From: Blastomyces gilchristii SLH14081
Lineage: Eukaryota; Ascomycota; Eurotiomycetes; Onygenales; Ajellomycetaceae
DNA length: 30,927 nucleotides
NCBI RefSeq assembly: GCF_000003855.2
Contig: NW_003101663.1
Location: 2,659-33,585 of the forward strand
Reading direction: 5' to 3'
Translations under genes and position numbers: made by a program
Notes under the pieces: generated by a model
The model's input: only the letters and a program-made list of their open reading frames with translations
What the model was told of the DNA's origin: nothing
Database searches by the model: none
Shown: piece after piece, positions 10,791-20,949 of the stretch
Layout: the number at the start of each line of letters is the position of its first letter
Numbering within the stretch: the first letter of the stretch is position 1

Positions 10791-13700
10791 ATATACAATA
10801 AAAATAACAAAAAAAGTTTAAAAACTCTTTAAAAATCACATTTATTCAAAATAATGTGAATAGAAACTCAAATTATATTTATTCTTATCTTCAAATTGTA
10901 TTTGAATAAAAAGTTAATTTTATACTACTTCAGAAACTGAATTTTGATGCTGAGTAAAATTATATTATTTCTCATTCAAGCTACTACTACTTTCTATCTC
11001 AAAAGTCTGAGATAAAGTCAAGAGTAGTGATCTATGAAAGAAAGAGATTAAGATATTAATTTAATCTAAGATTTAATATCATATCTGACCCTGATATTCT
11101 GATAAGTGATATTATAGATAAAGAAAATGAGTTTAATACTATACAGCTTATAAATATCTATAATGAAAAGTCATTGAAGAAAAATAACAATATCTGAATA
11201 ATTAATAGAGAATTTCTGAATATAACTTTATCAAGAAACTTCATAATTATAGAAGATTTCAATGCATATCATCTCTGATGAAATTCAGAATGTAAGAGAG
11301 CAGTGAGAGCTGATAATCTGATTAAATAAATCTTTGAATATTTAATAGATTTAGTTAATAAGTCTGATTAATAAACATTCTTTAGAAAAGATATGAAATA
11401 GAAGTCTATTATAGATCTAATCTTTATATCATAAAATCTAATGAAAAGAAGACTTGTAAACTGATTTATTAATTTAAATAAGACATCAGAATCAGATCAT
11501 GAAATTATTCAATTTAATATTAAACTGAGTGAAAAATAAATGAGTGAAAATCCTCTTCTCTCTAATCAGTATAACTTTGAAAAAGCTGATTGAAAAGCAG
11601 TTAAAGAAAGTATAAAACTGTTAAAATCTGAAAGACAGAATAAGCTATATTGAAATTCTGATCAAGATATCTCAAATGAAATGCTTAAGAATAGAGTGAA
11701 GCTTATTACATCTATTATTCTAACAAGTGTTAAAGATAATATTTTAAAAAGAAAATCTTCTGAGTATTTAAAACCTTGATGAAATGAGAATATCTTATTT
11801 AAAAGAAAAGAATTAGCTACTGTTAGAAGAGATTGAAAGAATAATATAATATCTGATGAAGAGTTCAAAGCTGTCAGAAATGAATATTTCTCAGATATTA
11901 AAAGAGCTAAAATAGACTGCTGAAATAAATTTCTTGAAGAAGTATAAGAGAAGGAAGTTTTTAAAGCTTTTAACTATACTAAAATAAGAAGTGTAGCAAA
12001 ACTTCCAGCCTTAGAATATGAGTTTCAGAATGAATTATATACAGTAAACTCTTTTGAGAAAAAATGTTAAGCTTTTATGAGAATTCTCTTTCAGAACTCA
12101 TCAGATTCAGATTCAGATTCAGAGGAAGAGAATATATTACTTCTCAACTACATTGATGAAAATGACTGAGAATGACCTGATCTTACATAAGATGAATTAG
12201 AGTCAGCTATCTTCTCAAGTTCTGTTAAAACTGCTGCAGATCCTGATTCAATTAATCACTTAATTATTCAAAATACATATTCCTACTTAAAGAATGAATA
12301 TTTTAAGCTCTTTTTCAATCTCTTGAAAAATGAATATTATTCTGAATGCTGAAGAGAAGTCACTGAAGTGATTCTTGCAAAATCTAATAGAAAAACTTCA
12401 ATTTCTAAGTTATATAGAGTAATATCTCTATTAAACTGTCTAGAAAAGGTTTTAGAAAAGATAATAACTACTTAACTATCTTTTATAAGCTCTATAGATG
12501 ATTCTCTTTTATTCAGTGAATAAATGAGAGATAGAAAACAGTGTTCTGCAATTGACACTGTTCTCTCAGTTGTTTATAATATTTAAATAGCAAAGTATGA
12601 GAGTCTGATCTCAACTGCAGTTTTTATTGATATAAAAGAAGCATTTGATTATGTTTCAAAGTCAAAGTTAATTCAGATATTGAAGATATTAAAACTGTCA
12701 CTTTCTCTAATAAAATGAGTTAACTATTTTATGTTTAAAAGAATTATACAACTCTTCTTTGATGGAATGAAATAAGATAAGACTGAGATAAAAATAGAAG
12801 TATTACAGAGATCTTCAATCTCACTCATTTTATTTGCAATATACACTGCATATCTATTCAAAAATAGAAATATGAGAATAGTGTGATCTTCAAGTTATAT
12901 GAATAATATTGATCTAGTCTACAGCTTAAAAACTATTAAAAAGAATTTAAAAGTAATTAAAGAAGCTGTAAAGAAAATCTTTGTTAGAGCAGATATTAAT
13001 CAAATTCAATTTAATATAAATAAAACTGAATTAATTCATTTCTTTTCTAGATTCAATAAGAAAGAACTATCTCTAACTCTTTTAAATAGAGAGATTAAAC
13101 TCAGTGTAAATATTAAATGATTAGAAGTATGATTAAACTCTAAGTTGAATTTTAAATATCATATTTAACAAAGAACTGTCAAGGCAGAAAGACTATTGAA
13201 CAATATAATCAGACTATTAAATACAGAGAGAGGTCTATTCTTCCAGGCTATGAGACAGTTATATATAGCCTGTATTACATCAGTAGCTGATTATGAAGTT
13301 CAAGTTTGATGAAATAATCAAGAGAATTTCACTGAACTCTTTCAAAGTCTGTAAAACAGAGTCTTGAGAAGAATTCTGAAAGCATTCAAATCATCTTCTA
13401 TTAAAGCAATGAAAATTGAAGCTTCAATTTCTTCTTCTGCTATTAGATTTGAAAAGGCCTGTATAAACTATGCTCTGAGAGTTGTAAAGATAAGCTTAAA
13501 TTATATAATCAGAGAAAGAGTCTCTTCTTCATTTTCATTAATTAACTCTGAAAATGAACTGAATTGAAATAGATTTCTTGATTGAAATGAAAATAATTCT
13601 TCAAAGAAAATGTCTTCTTAACTGTATAGACTATACTCTCTGATTAAAAATTAATTTTCTTCTTTAAATATTGAAAAAGTTGATCATGAGAAGTTATCAC

Positions 13701-14749
13701 TCTGAAGAGAAAAGCTTGAATCTCTTATAGACTTATAAATAAGTGAACTATTAAAAGAGAAAGAATATGAACAGTATTTGAAGAGAATTTCTACAATCAA
13801 TATAAAAGACTCTATTCTGATTTATTCAGATGATTCAAAAAATGAGAACTTAAATAGATTAGACACAGACATTGCTTATACTGAAGATAATATCAATTTT
13901 ATCTCAGATTTCTGAAATCTAGACTGTGAATGTGAAGTCTTTGATACTGAACTATTTGTAATAGTGAAAGCTTTCAAACTCATTGAAATAACATCTTATA
14001 AAAGAGGAAATTATTTGAAAGAGATATGAATATTCTCTGATAGTCAAGCTGCTTTAAAAAGACTTAGAAATAGTCAGATTCATAATGATCAAATGAATCT
14101 TAAACTGATCTTAAACTCTGTTTTGAAAATTCAAAAGAGAAGAATATCAAAGCTGATAATTTATCTACACTGAGTTTCTGCTTATATGAATATTCATAGC
14201 AATGAATTGGCTGATTCAGCTGTAAAAAAGAATGCAGAATTAAGCAGATCTATTCAAAAAATTATGTCCTGATCTTTTATAAAGAGAAAAATAAAAGAAT
14301 CTTGTTTAGATAAGTGAAATGAAAGCTGGCAGAAATAAAAGAAGAGTATACATTATTCAAGATTTGAAACAAAACCCAAGTGAAAATCTTGTTCAATTAA
14401 ATGTAAAAAGAAAATATTCTCATCTATAATACAGCTGAAACTAGAATATGACTATTTCAAATCTTATATACAAAGATTTGATGATAGATTTGACTCAATA
14501 GAATGCTCATTCTGCAATATAAATGAGAATTCTGAGTATATTATAATACACTGTGCATTATACAATAGTCTCAGAGCTAGATTGAAAGAGAAGTATAATC
14601 TAAATCAATTAAATATGAGATTCTTATTCTCAACTGAGACAGGAATTAAATACTTAATAGACTTTCTATCAGAAACTCAAGCAGCTACAAGAAAATGACT
14701 AAATTCAGAATTATCTGAATATGAAGAGAAGGAAATCAATCAGATATAG
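10787..14749 (+). pseudogene. LINE ORF2 (endonuclease-RT-RNase H), copy B
   Basis: This LINE polyprotein has 1321 codons in one uninterrupted frame apart from substituted stops. In order: an APE-type endonuclease (residues about 10-235), in which the QEP Glu codon is now AAA (Lys, 10934), GDFN reads EDFN (11252) and SDH is kept (11492); reverse transcriptase (residues about 520-820) with motif A FIDIKEAFDYVS (near 12620), SSISLILF for SP-ISP-ILF (near 12810), and the YxDD box mutated to Y-M-N-N (12896); RNase H (residues about 1005-1140) with SDDS (near 13826), DTEL, FSDSQAA (near 14034) and NELAD (near 14200); and a C-terminal C-x2-C-x(n)-H-x3-C motif (near 14504). TGA stands at most expected Trp sites. 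Loss of the Glu and both RT Asp residues would make it inactive even without stops. Confidence 0.88.
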
Positions 14750-15152
14750 TCTGTTAAAACAGCTATACACTCTCTTTTAATAATTTGTTTTGTTATAGTC
14801 TCTTTTTACTTTATCTTTTTCTTTATCTTTTTCTTTCAATTTCTTTCTATACTATCTATTTAATGTGTCTATCTTTGAGACTGTGTTCTTTTTCTCTTTT
14901 CCTTTGTCATGATATTGTCAAATGGTTTCAAAGTATCAAAAGATGTTAAAACACTGCAATTTGTAAACAGTTTTTGTATTCTGAGCTGGAATTTTCTGAT
15001 TTTGCATATCTGAAATTGATGAATGTATAATAGTTAACTTTACAGACATAGGAAAAACCCTGAGAACTAAAAGTTCTCAGGTAGATGTCATAGTCTCTGA
15101 CTGCATACATCTATAATTGAAGAATAATAATAATAATAATAATAATAATAAG
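14750..15152 (+). other. LINE 3' UTR and (AAT)n tail, copy B
   Basis: The region after the ORF2 stop begins T-rich (CTTTTTCTTT runs near 14800-14900). It has a perfect 9-bp stem, 3-nt loop hairpin at 15060-15080 (stem CTGAGAACT, loop AAA), and ends in about nine AAT triplets (about 15123-15150). The last 115 bp recur inverted at 27121-27234, which supports the 3' boundary. In some LINE families a 3' stem-loop is the RT recognition site; that role is inferred here. Confidence 0.75.
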
Positions 15153-15960
15153 TTCTTGTATACAATGAGAGTTCTGAGAAGTTTCAATCTAGATAATTTA
15201 AGCTATATAAAATACTCAAATCACATTCTCTGAGAACATACACATTGAAAGAACTAGAGAGATGAATCTTATATAACTTAATAAATGATTCACATCTTAT
15301 AAAGATAAAGATATAAGACTTAAGTGAATTATGATTATTTACAGCACTATTATCAGTGTTGAAAAAGAAGAGACTTATAATTGAAAAATCTCACAAAGTA
15401 AGAGAAATCATAGACACTTATAAATTAGATAATCTTACTTATTTCAATCTTTTCATGATTATAAGAAAAGAATGAGAAGTAATAAAGAAATCAGATAAAT
15501 ATCATACTTCAATAAGTGATGAGACTGTAGTCAGTTGTATAATAACACACTGCAGACAGCAGATGCAATATGATAAAGAGCAGTCTCAAAGTAGCAGACT
15601 TATATATGAGTCAGATTGTAGAAGAAAAAGGAATTCAGAGTTGAATTTAACTATTTATATCAGTTCAATTATAAAGACAACAGAGAATGAATCATCTGAA
15701 ACATTCACAGATATGTGAGATCAAGTCATCTCAATCTCTGAGAATGCTCAGAGATTAAATGAGATTAATTTTAATAAGTCATTTACTGTAGTGATCTGAG
15801 CAGGTGAAGAGAGACAGTATAATGTATGAGACAGAATCACAAAAGATAAAAGCTGCTGAATCTAGTCACTGAACACTGTATTATATAGAGATTATATAAG
15901 AGTAGTGACTAGCAGATAAAGAAAAAGTGTAAGAAAAGAAAAGAGATAATGAATTAATTA
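15153..15960 (+). pseudogene. Ty3/Gypsy family 1 pol C-terminus
   Basis: This is a plus-strand reading frame right after the LINE copy B tail. It begins VLVYNESSEKFQSRWFKLYK-IL and continues to YNLINDSHLIK, the pattern of the region after the integrase core in Gypsy pol (VL-..-RWFGPYRIL..G-TY-L-..). A further stretch of about 200 codons with mainly TGA stops follows (up to about 15850) and I cannot assign a domain to it. It plausibly belongs to the same Gypsy as 6073-7469, but the middle of the integrase is missing between them. Frame and orientation agree with that. Confidence 0.6.
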
Positions 15961-16260
15961 TTAACTGTAAGAATCAGCTGTAAAAGATAAATGATATTAT
16001 ACATATCTCATTTATTTTCATATGTCACACATTTAATCTATTTCCAATGCCATGTCATCTGAAAAACACTAAAAATAAAGAAAATCTTAAAACTTGAGAT
16101 CTGCAAGGAATTTGAGAGCTGCAAGCTGCTTCTATAACAATGTTATACATGTCTCTAATTTCTCTATCACTCTGTGTATGACATTAATATCATTTATCAC
16201 AAGATTGACTGAAATGCCAATATAGAAATGTGTATACATGTGTGTAGAAAAATTGAAGAA
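15961..16260. other. Unassigned AT-rich spacer
   Basis: No convincing frame or repeat can be seen on either strand. It is probably a degraded 3' part of the Gypsy element or intergenic sequence. Confidence 0.4.
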
Positions 16261-16267
16261 GAGTATG

Positions 16268-16520
16268 AGATTCACAGAACCAGAAGCCAGAGCAGAAGAA
16301 GTAGAGACAGAAGAGATGAAAGAAGAAGAAGATACAGAACTGAATGAATAACAGCAGAAGTTACTCAGAGCTGAACACTTATAACTCAGTGTACATACAA
16401 TCTTCTCTGCAGAGAAGAGAGAGAAAGTGCTGAGAGAAGCTTAAAGACAGAAGAGAGTAGTCTCAGCAGTGTTATCATCTTCAATTAAAATGACCTCTGA
16501 CATCAGAGTAACTAAGAACT
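16268..16520 (+). pseudogene. Possible acidic coding fragment
   Basis: A plus-strand frame beginning MRFTEPEARAEEVETEEMKE runs to about 16520 with a few stops, mostly where Trp could be. It is Glu-rich, then basic (EKREKVLREA.RQKRVV). The opposite strand is Ser/Leu-rich and could instead be the coding side. No family is recognised, and the orientation is a guess. Confidence 0.25.
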
Positions 16521-17570
16521 ATTATTAGCATACAAAACCATAAAAATAGAGATAACAATTACTGAATAAATACTCACTGGTCTTAGAATTGTATGTGTAA
16601 TTACAACACACACAAGGCTTCTCAGAAAGAGAGTGAAGGACACAGAAACATGCAGAAAGCAGAATATAGTATACAAACAGCTCATTTTTACAATGACATT
16701 TCAGACAAGATGTATAAGTCTCATTCTCACAGATGTAAAAGAGTATAACATTCATGTTCCTGTTTCTGAAAATATAAATATCTTTCATCTGTATCACAAA
16801 GTCAGATAACAGATATCAGAGAATAGACTGATACAGATTTATCATCTCAAAGAAATTCATCAGAGTGAATATACTCATAATATTGAATTTAACAGTTATA
16901 AAAAGTTTCTTGATATCTGTGAATGTCATGACTTCATGCATAATAAAACTCATAACAATTTCTTCTAAGAATAGAAAAATCAGCATCAGAAAGAAAAGAT
17001 GAAAAAGAAAAAGACTTACAATTTCAACACTGTTGAGAGAAGAAGTGATTCTCTGATATAAATGAACAATTATCTCATCATAAATATTTAAAATGAATAT
17101 AATAATCAGTGTCTGTAATCAAGCTTTAAATAGTCATGTCATACACAGTCTTCATATAATAAATTGTTTTAGAAGTCAGCAAGAAGAGCGGGAGTGTACA
17201 TACTGAAAAACATAGTTCATTAAGTCTACACAACATCTTCTTGAAATGGGGAGAGCTGGTAATAAAAGCAGAGGTAGCAGAAACAGAGGTAGTGGAAGCA
17301 GAAGAATCAGACACAGGGACAGATGTAGAAGATTGAGAGAGAGCAGTAGAGAAAGAAACAGAGAGAACAGAGAGAGATGCAGAAGACTCAGTTATATATA
17401 ACACAGACAATTTCTTTATTATCACATTCTCTAAGTTCTCAATCAATGATTCAACATTGAGATCACAATCATTAGCAGATATAAATCTGTCAATGTGTGA
17501 AGATTCTATACAAATTAAAACAAATATATCAGTATCTGCAGCTATGTAAAATAATCAGGAAATATAATCA
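16500..17570 (-). pseudogene. Possible spliced Cys-rich gene, antisense
   Basis: Two minus-strand open pieces lie close together. One, 17446-17126, begins MIENLENVIIKKL and has a long Ser/Thr/Ala-rich middle; its frame stays open upstream to about 17570 apart from one TGA. The other, 16797-16525, is Cys-rich (CLKC, CFCVL, CVCC). Two stretches fit fungal introns: GTAAGT to TTAG at 17019-16965 (55 bp, with CTGATGCTGAT inside) and GTGAGT to ATAG at 16577-16519 (59 bp, with GCTAAT near its end). The Cys pattern (C-x2-C, then C, then C-x2-C) resembles small zinc-binding domains in fungal hypothetical proteins. Exon joins are not all open, so it may be dead. The function is unknown. Confidence 0.3.
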
Positions 17571-17803
17571 GATATCTGCTGAAGAAAAGAGAGTCAGAAA
17601 TGTATAAGAAGATGAAGAAGATGTGTCATTCATAATAGTATGTTCTGATAATTATTAAAAGATAAACAAGTTCTGATCATGTTTCACAACATATTACACT
17701 TACTGCTAGTAAACTGTCTGATATGAGTACTACAAGAACACTTGTTATGAGAATAGAAGATCATTGTCAGAAACATATACAATGTGATAGATAAATAACA
17801 GAT

Positions 17804-17995
17804 AGAAGATGTTGAACAGAAGAAGAAGTAGAAATCTTGAATAAGATAATAGTGTTTAATGATGATGATGATGATGAAGAAGATGATTGAAGAATAAAAA
17901 AAGTTAGTGAATAAGTAGTATAATATAATGAAAGTTTCTTTGTAAGAATATATGCAGAATACTAGTCAAATCAGAGATAGATTATATAATTGTGA
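17804..17995 (+). pseudogene. Possible Myb/SANT-like fragment
   Basis: A plus-strand frame reads R-C-W-T-E-E-E-V-E-I-L (the Trp as TGA; the Cys codon TGT would be CGT before CpG loss), then an Asp/Glu run coded by GAT repeats (about 17863-17885), then DWRIKKVSEW. Trp and Glu spacing resembles the first part of a Myb/SANT helix bundle. The acidic insert is unusual. No complete ORF can be traced around it, so this rests on a short motif only. Confidence 0.22.
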
Positions 17996-18170
17996 ACACT
18001 AGTAACGCGCTAATCTGAATGAAGCTAGAATGTATATTATAATCATGTAAGTGTGATTAAATCTGATGAGAGAGAATGTGATTTGAAAGAATGTACAACT
18101 GCTGAATAATAACATGGTCACTTCTGAACTTGCTTACAAATGTAAAGAGGTCATAGCAGCCATCAATTAA

Positions 18171-18251
18171 TGTTGAGAGTCCCGCGGTTGATCAGCCCTT
18201 CTATCAGCAGGTGCTGGTGATGATTGAGCTCTTTTGTCTCAGTAGTCTACA
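18171..18251 (+). repeat. 81-bp direct repeat, unit 1
   Basis: It starts TGTTGAGAGTCCCGCGGTTG and is repeated at 18531, exactly 360 bp downstream, with five differences. It is GC-rich against its surroundings. The sequences after the two units are unrelated. It may be a broken LTR end. Confidence 0.8.
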
Positions 18252-18530
18252 GATTATGAGACTGTTAAGTGTGAGCCCCGCTGTGGTCAACATGCATGAG
18301 TTTGATTTCAGAATGAACTTAAAAATTTCTAACAAATACTCTGAACATTTTAACAATGCTAAGAGACATTTCAGAAGTGTGCTCTAGAAGTCCCGTGAGC
18401 TCTAGAACTGACTGAGCTCTAGAACTGAGTGATTCAGTTCATTATTAAAAAGAAGCTATTGTGAAGAGGTTACTGAAGAGAGTCACTGAGAGAAAGTACT
18501 GTACTCTGTGATAGCTAGTCTGAGAAGAGG

Positions 18531-18689
18531 TGTTGAGAGTCCCGCGGTTGATCAGCTCTTCTATCAGCAGGCGCTGGTGGTGATTGAGCTCTTTTGCCTC
18601 AGTAGCCTACAATTGATTTAGTGTACAGTATATAAGAAGCCAGCGTACGCCTGTAATCATACACTGGCTCAAGCAACCTTTGAATCACA
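18531..18689 (+). repeat. 81-bp direct repeat unit 2; possible LTR
   Basis: It starts with the same TGTTGAGAGTCCCGCGG as the unit at 18171. It is preceded by a purine-rich tract (GAGAAGAGG), as a 3' LTR would be by a polypurine tract. It contains TATATAAG at about 18629 and ends in CACA, next to LINE copy C. TG...CA ends, a TATA box and the purine tract together suggest an LTR of about 159 bp, but without a partner or coding region the assignment is weak. CpG is retained (CCGCGG, GCGTACGC). Confidence 0.4.
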
Positions 18690-20497
18690 TTTTAGTATGA
18701 ATATACAACAAAAACAAGAAAAAAAGTTTAAAAATTCTTCAAAAATCACATTTATTCAAAACAATGTGAATAGAAACTCAAATTGTATTTATTCTTATCT
18801 TCAGATTGTATTTAAATAAAAAGTTAACTTTGTACTTCTTCAAGAATCAAACTTTAATACTGAGTAAAAGTAGATTATTTCTCATTTAAGCTATTACTAC
18901 TTTCTATCTGAAAAATCTGAGATAAAATCAAGAGTAGTGATTTACAGAAGAAAAAGATCAAGATTAATATTAATTTAATCTGAGATTTGATATTATATCT
19001 GACTCTGATATTCTAGTAAGTGATATTATAGATAAAGAGAATGAGTTTAATATCATTCAACTTATAAATATTTATAATTAAAAAGTCATTGAAAGTAAAT
19101 AATAATTTCTGAATAATTAATAGAGAATTTTTAAATATAATTCTCTTAAAAAACTCTATCATTGCAGAAGACTTCAATACACATTATCTCTGATGAAATT
19201 CAGAATGCAGAAGAGTAGTAAGAGTAGATAAACTAGTTAAATAAACTTTTAAGTATTTACTAGATTTAGTTAACAAGTCTGATCAATAAACATTCTTTAG
19301 AAAAGATATGAAACAGAAATTCATTATAGATCTAACTTTTATATCACAAAATCTAATAGAAAAAAGACTTATAAACTGATTTATTAATTTAAATAAGATC
19401 TCAGAATCAGATCATGAGATTATTCAATTTAATATTGAACTAAGTGAAAAATAAATGAGTGAAAATTCTCTTCTCTCTAATCAGTATAACTTTGAAAAAG
19501 CTGATTGAAAAGCAGTTAAAGAAAGTGTAAAATAGCTGAAATCTACAAAGCAGAGTAAGCTCTATTGAAATTAGAGTCAAGATATCTCAAATGAAATACT
19601 TGAAAATAGAGTAAAGTTAATTATATCTATTCTTCTAATAAGTATTAGAGAAAATATTCTAAAGAAAAAGTCTTCTGAGTATTTCAAATCTTAATAAAAT
19701 GAGAATATCACTTCTAAAAGAAAATAATTAATCACTGCTAAGAGAGATTGAAAGAATAACTTAATATCTAATAAAGAGTTTAAAGCTATCTGAATTGAAT
19801 ATTTCTCAGATATTAAAAGAGCTAAAACAGACTGCTGATACAGATTTCTTGAAGAAGTATAAGAAAAAGAAGTTTTTAAAGTCTTTAACTATACTAAAAC
19901 AAGAAGAGTAGTAAAGCTTTTAACATTAGAATATAAATTTCAGAATAAATTATATACAGTAAATTCTTTTGAGAAAAAGTGTTAAGCTTTTATAAGAATT
20001 CTCTTTCAAAACTCATCACATTTAGAAGAGAAGAATATGTTATTTCATGAATATATTAATGAAAATAACTGAGAATGATCTGAGCTTATACAAGATGAAC
20101 TAGAGTCAGCTATATTCTCAAGTTCAATTAAAACTGCTGCAGAGCCTGATTCAATCAATCACTTGATTATTTAAAACACATATTTCTACTTGAAGAATGA
20201 ATATTTTGAGCTCTTTTTCAATCTCTTAAAAAAGGATTATTATTCTGAATACTGAAGAGAAGCTACTGAAGTAATTCTTATAAAATCTAATAGAAAAGTC
20301 TTAATTTCTAAGTTATATAGAGTAATATCTCTGTTGAACTGTTTAAGAAAAATTCTAGAAAAGATAATAGCTACTAGATTATCTTTTATAAGCTCTATTA
20401 GTAACTCTCTTCTATTTAATGAATAAATGAGAGATAGAAAACAATGTTCTGCAATTGACACTGTTCTTTCAGTTATTCATGATATTCAAATAGCAAA
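18690..20497 (+). mobile_element. LINE copy C, 5'-truncated and cut by an LTR element
   Basis: It matches copy B from about 10780 to 12590. Its 5' end is only about 7 bp upstream of the ORF2 ATG (TTTTAGTATG), so ORF1 and the 5' UTR are absent, as expected for incomplete reverse transcription. Its right end stops inside the RT domain where the LTR TGTGACGGG begins at 20498, so that element inserted into it later. The rest of copy C is not in the window. Confidence 0.87.
18697..20497 (+). pseudogene. LINE ORF2 fragment, copy C
   Basis: It begins with ATG 18697 (MNIQQKQEKKFKNSSKITF). The endonuclease domain keeps the catalytic Glu (LQES near 18839) and the EDFN-like motif (near 19170), with the TGG pairs of the motif that follows read as TGA. 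The SDH motif is kept near 19408. The frame runs to the early RT region (MRDRKQCSAIDTVLS, near 20430) and ends at 20497, before RT motif A. Many stops and a few small indels relative to copy B are present. Confidence 0.82.
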
Positions 20498-20859
20498 TGT
20501 GACGGGCTGCACCTGATCAATCATATAGACTATTCCATTACACTTCACAGATTTTAATGATTTCAACTGCTTCATTCTCAAACGCGTACACTCCGATTCT
20601 CGGTCATTCTCAATCACTGATTCTCAGCCGCTACTCTGATTCTCAGTCATTCTCAATCATCAATTCTCAGCTGTTATAAACATATATAGATTCTTTCACT
20701 CTGAAGCCTCACTGCATATATTACTACATACACATATAAATATTCACTTCAATCACTGATTCTCACATTTTCTCTTTCTTTTTCTTCTCTAACATTTTTC
20801 TCTTTGTTATATAAGATCTATAAATATTATACTAATCTATTCAGTGTAGGCCTCTTACA
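20498..20859 (+). repeat. LTR of a Gypsy-type element (362 bp)
   Basis: It begins TGTGACGGGCTGCACC and ends GTAGGCCTCTTACA, giving TGT...ACA termini. A TATA-like TTATATAAG is near 20807. It sits exactly at the break in LINE copy C and just upstream of a plus-strand gag frame, as a 5' LTR should. It contains a 43-bp tandem duplication (units near 20595 and 20638). The first 150 bp retain CpG (ACGCG, TCCG, CTCGG). No second LTR of this sequence is in the window. A primer-binding site was not identified. Confidence 0.7.
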
Positions 20860-20949
20860 CTAGAAAAATATTTATTGTCTTCTCATTAGAAACAATTATT
20901 CATTGAGAGATATTCAAATGCGTAACAATGCATAGAAAAGAGAAACAGT

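Larger units (their letters stand above)
7470..15152 (+). mobile_element. LINE (Tad1-like) copy B, full length
   Basis: This is the only copy seen from end to end, about 7.7 kb. It has a 5' UTR of 1.69 kb, ORF1 of 545 codons, ORF2 of 1321 codons, a 3' UTR of about 400 bp and an (AAT)n tail. The 5' limit is where similarity to copies A and E starts (CCGCTCCATCACG, from about 7470). The 3' limit is the end of the triplet tail. The flanks are Gypsy family 1 pol on both sides (integrase core to the left, pol C-terminus to the right), so it inserted in that element. No obvious target-site duplication joins the two flanks. Both ORFs are riddled with stops. Confidence 0.9.

Noticed and set aside
11662..11868. 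Minus-strand open frame in LINE copy B
   Set aside because: It is antisense of ORF2 between the endonuclease and RT domains.
15121..15152. Triplet tract as a CRISPR-like or structural array
   Set aside because: It is a simple (AAT)n tail at a LINE 3' end, without spacers.
17855..17890. GAT microsatellite as an independent repeat element
   Set aside because: It is short and may be part of an acidic coding run. There is no flanking structure.
20240..20461. Minus-strand open frame in LINE copy C
   Set aside because: It is antisense of the RT region, and the plus strand carries the recognised ORF2.
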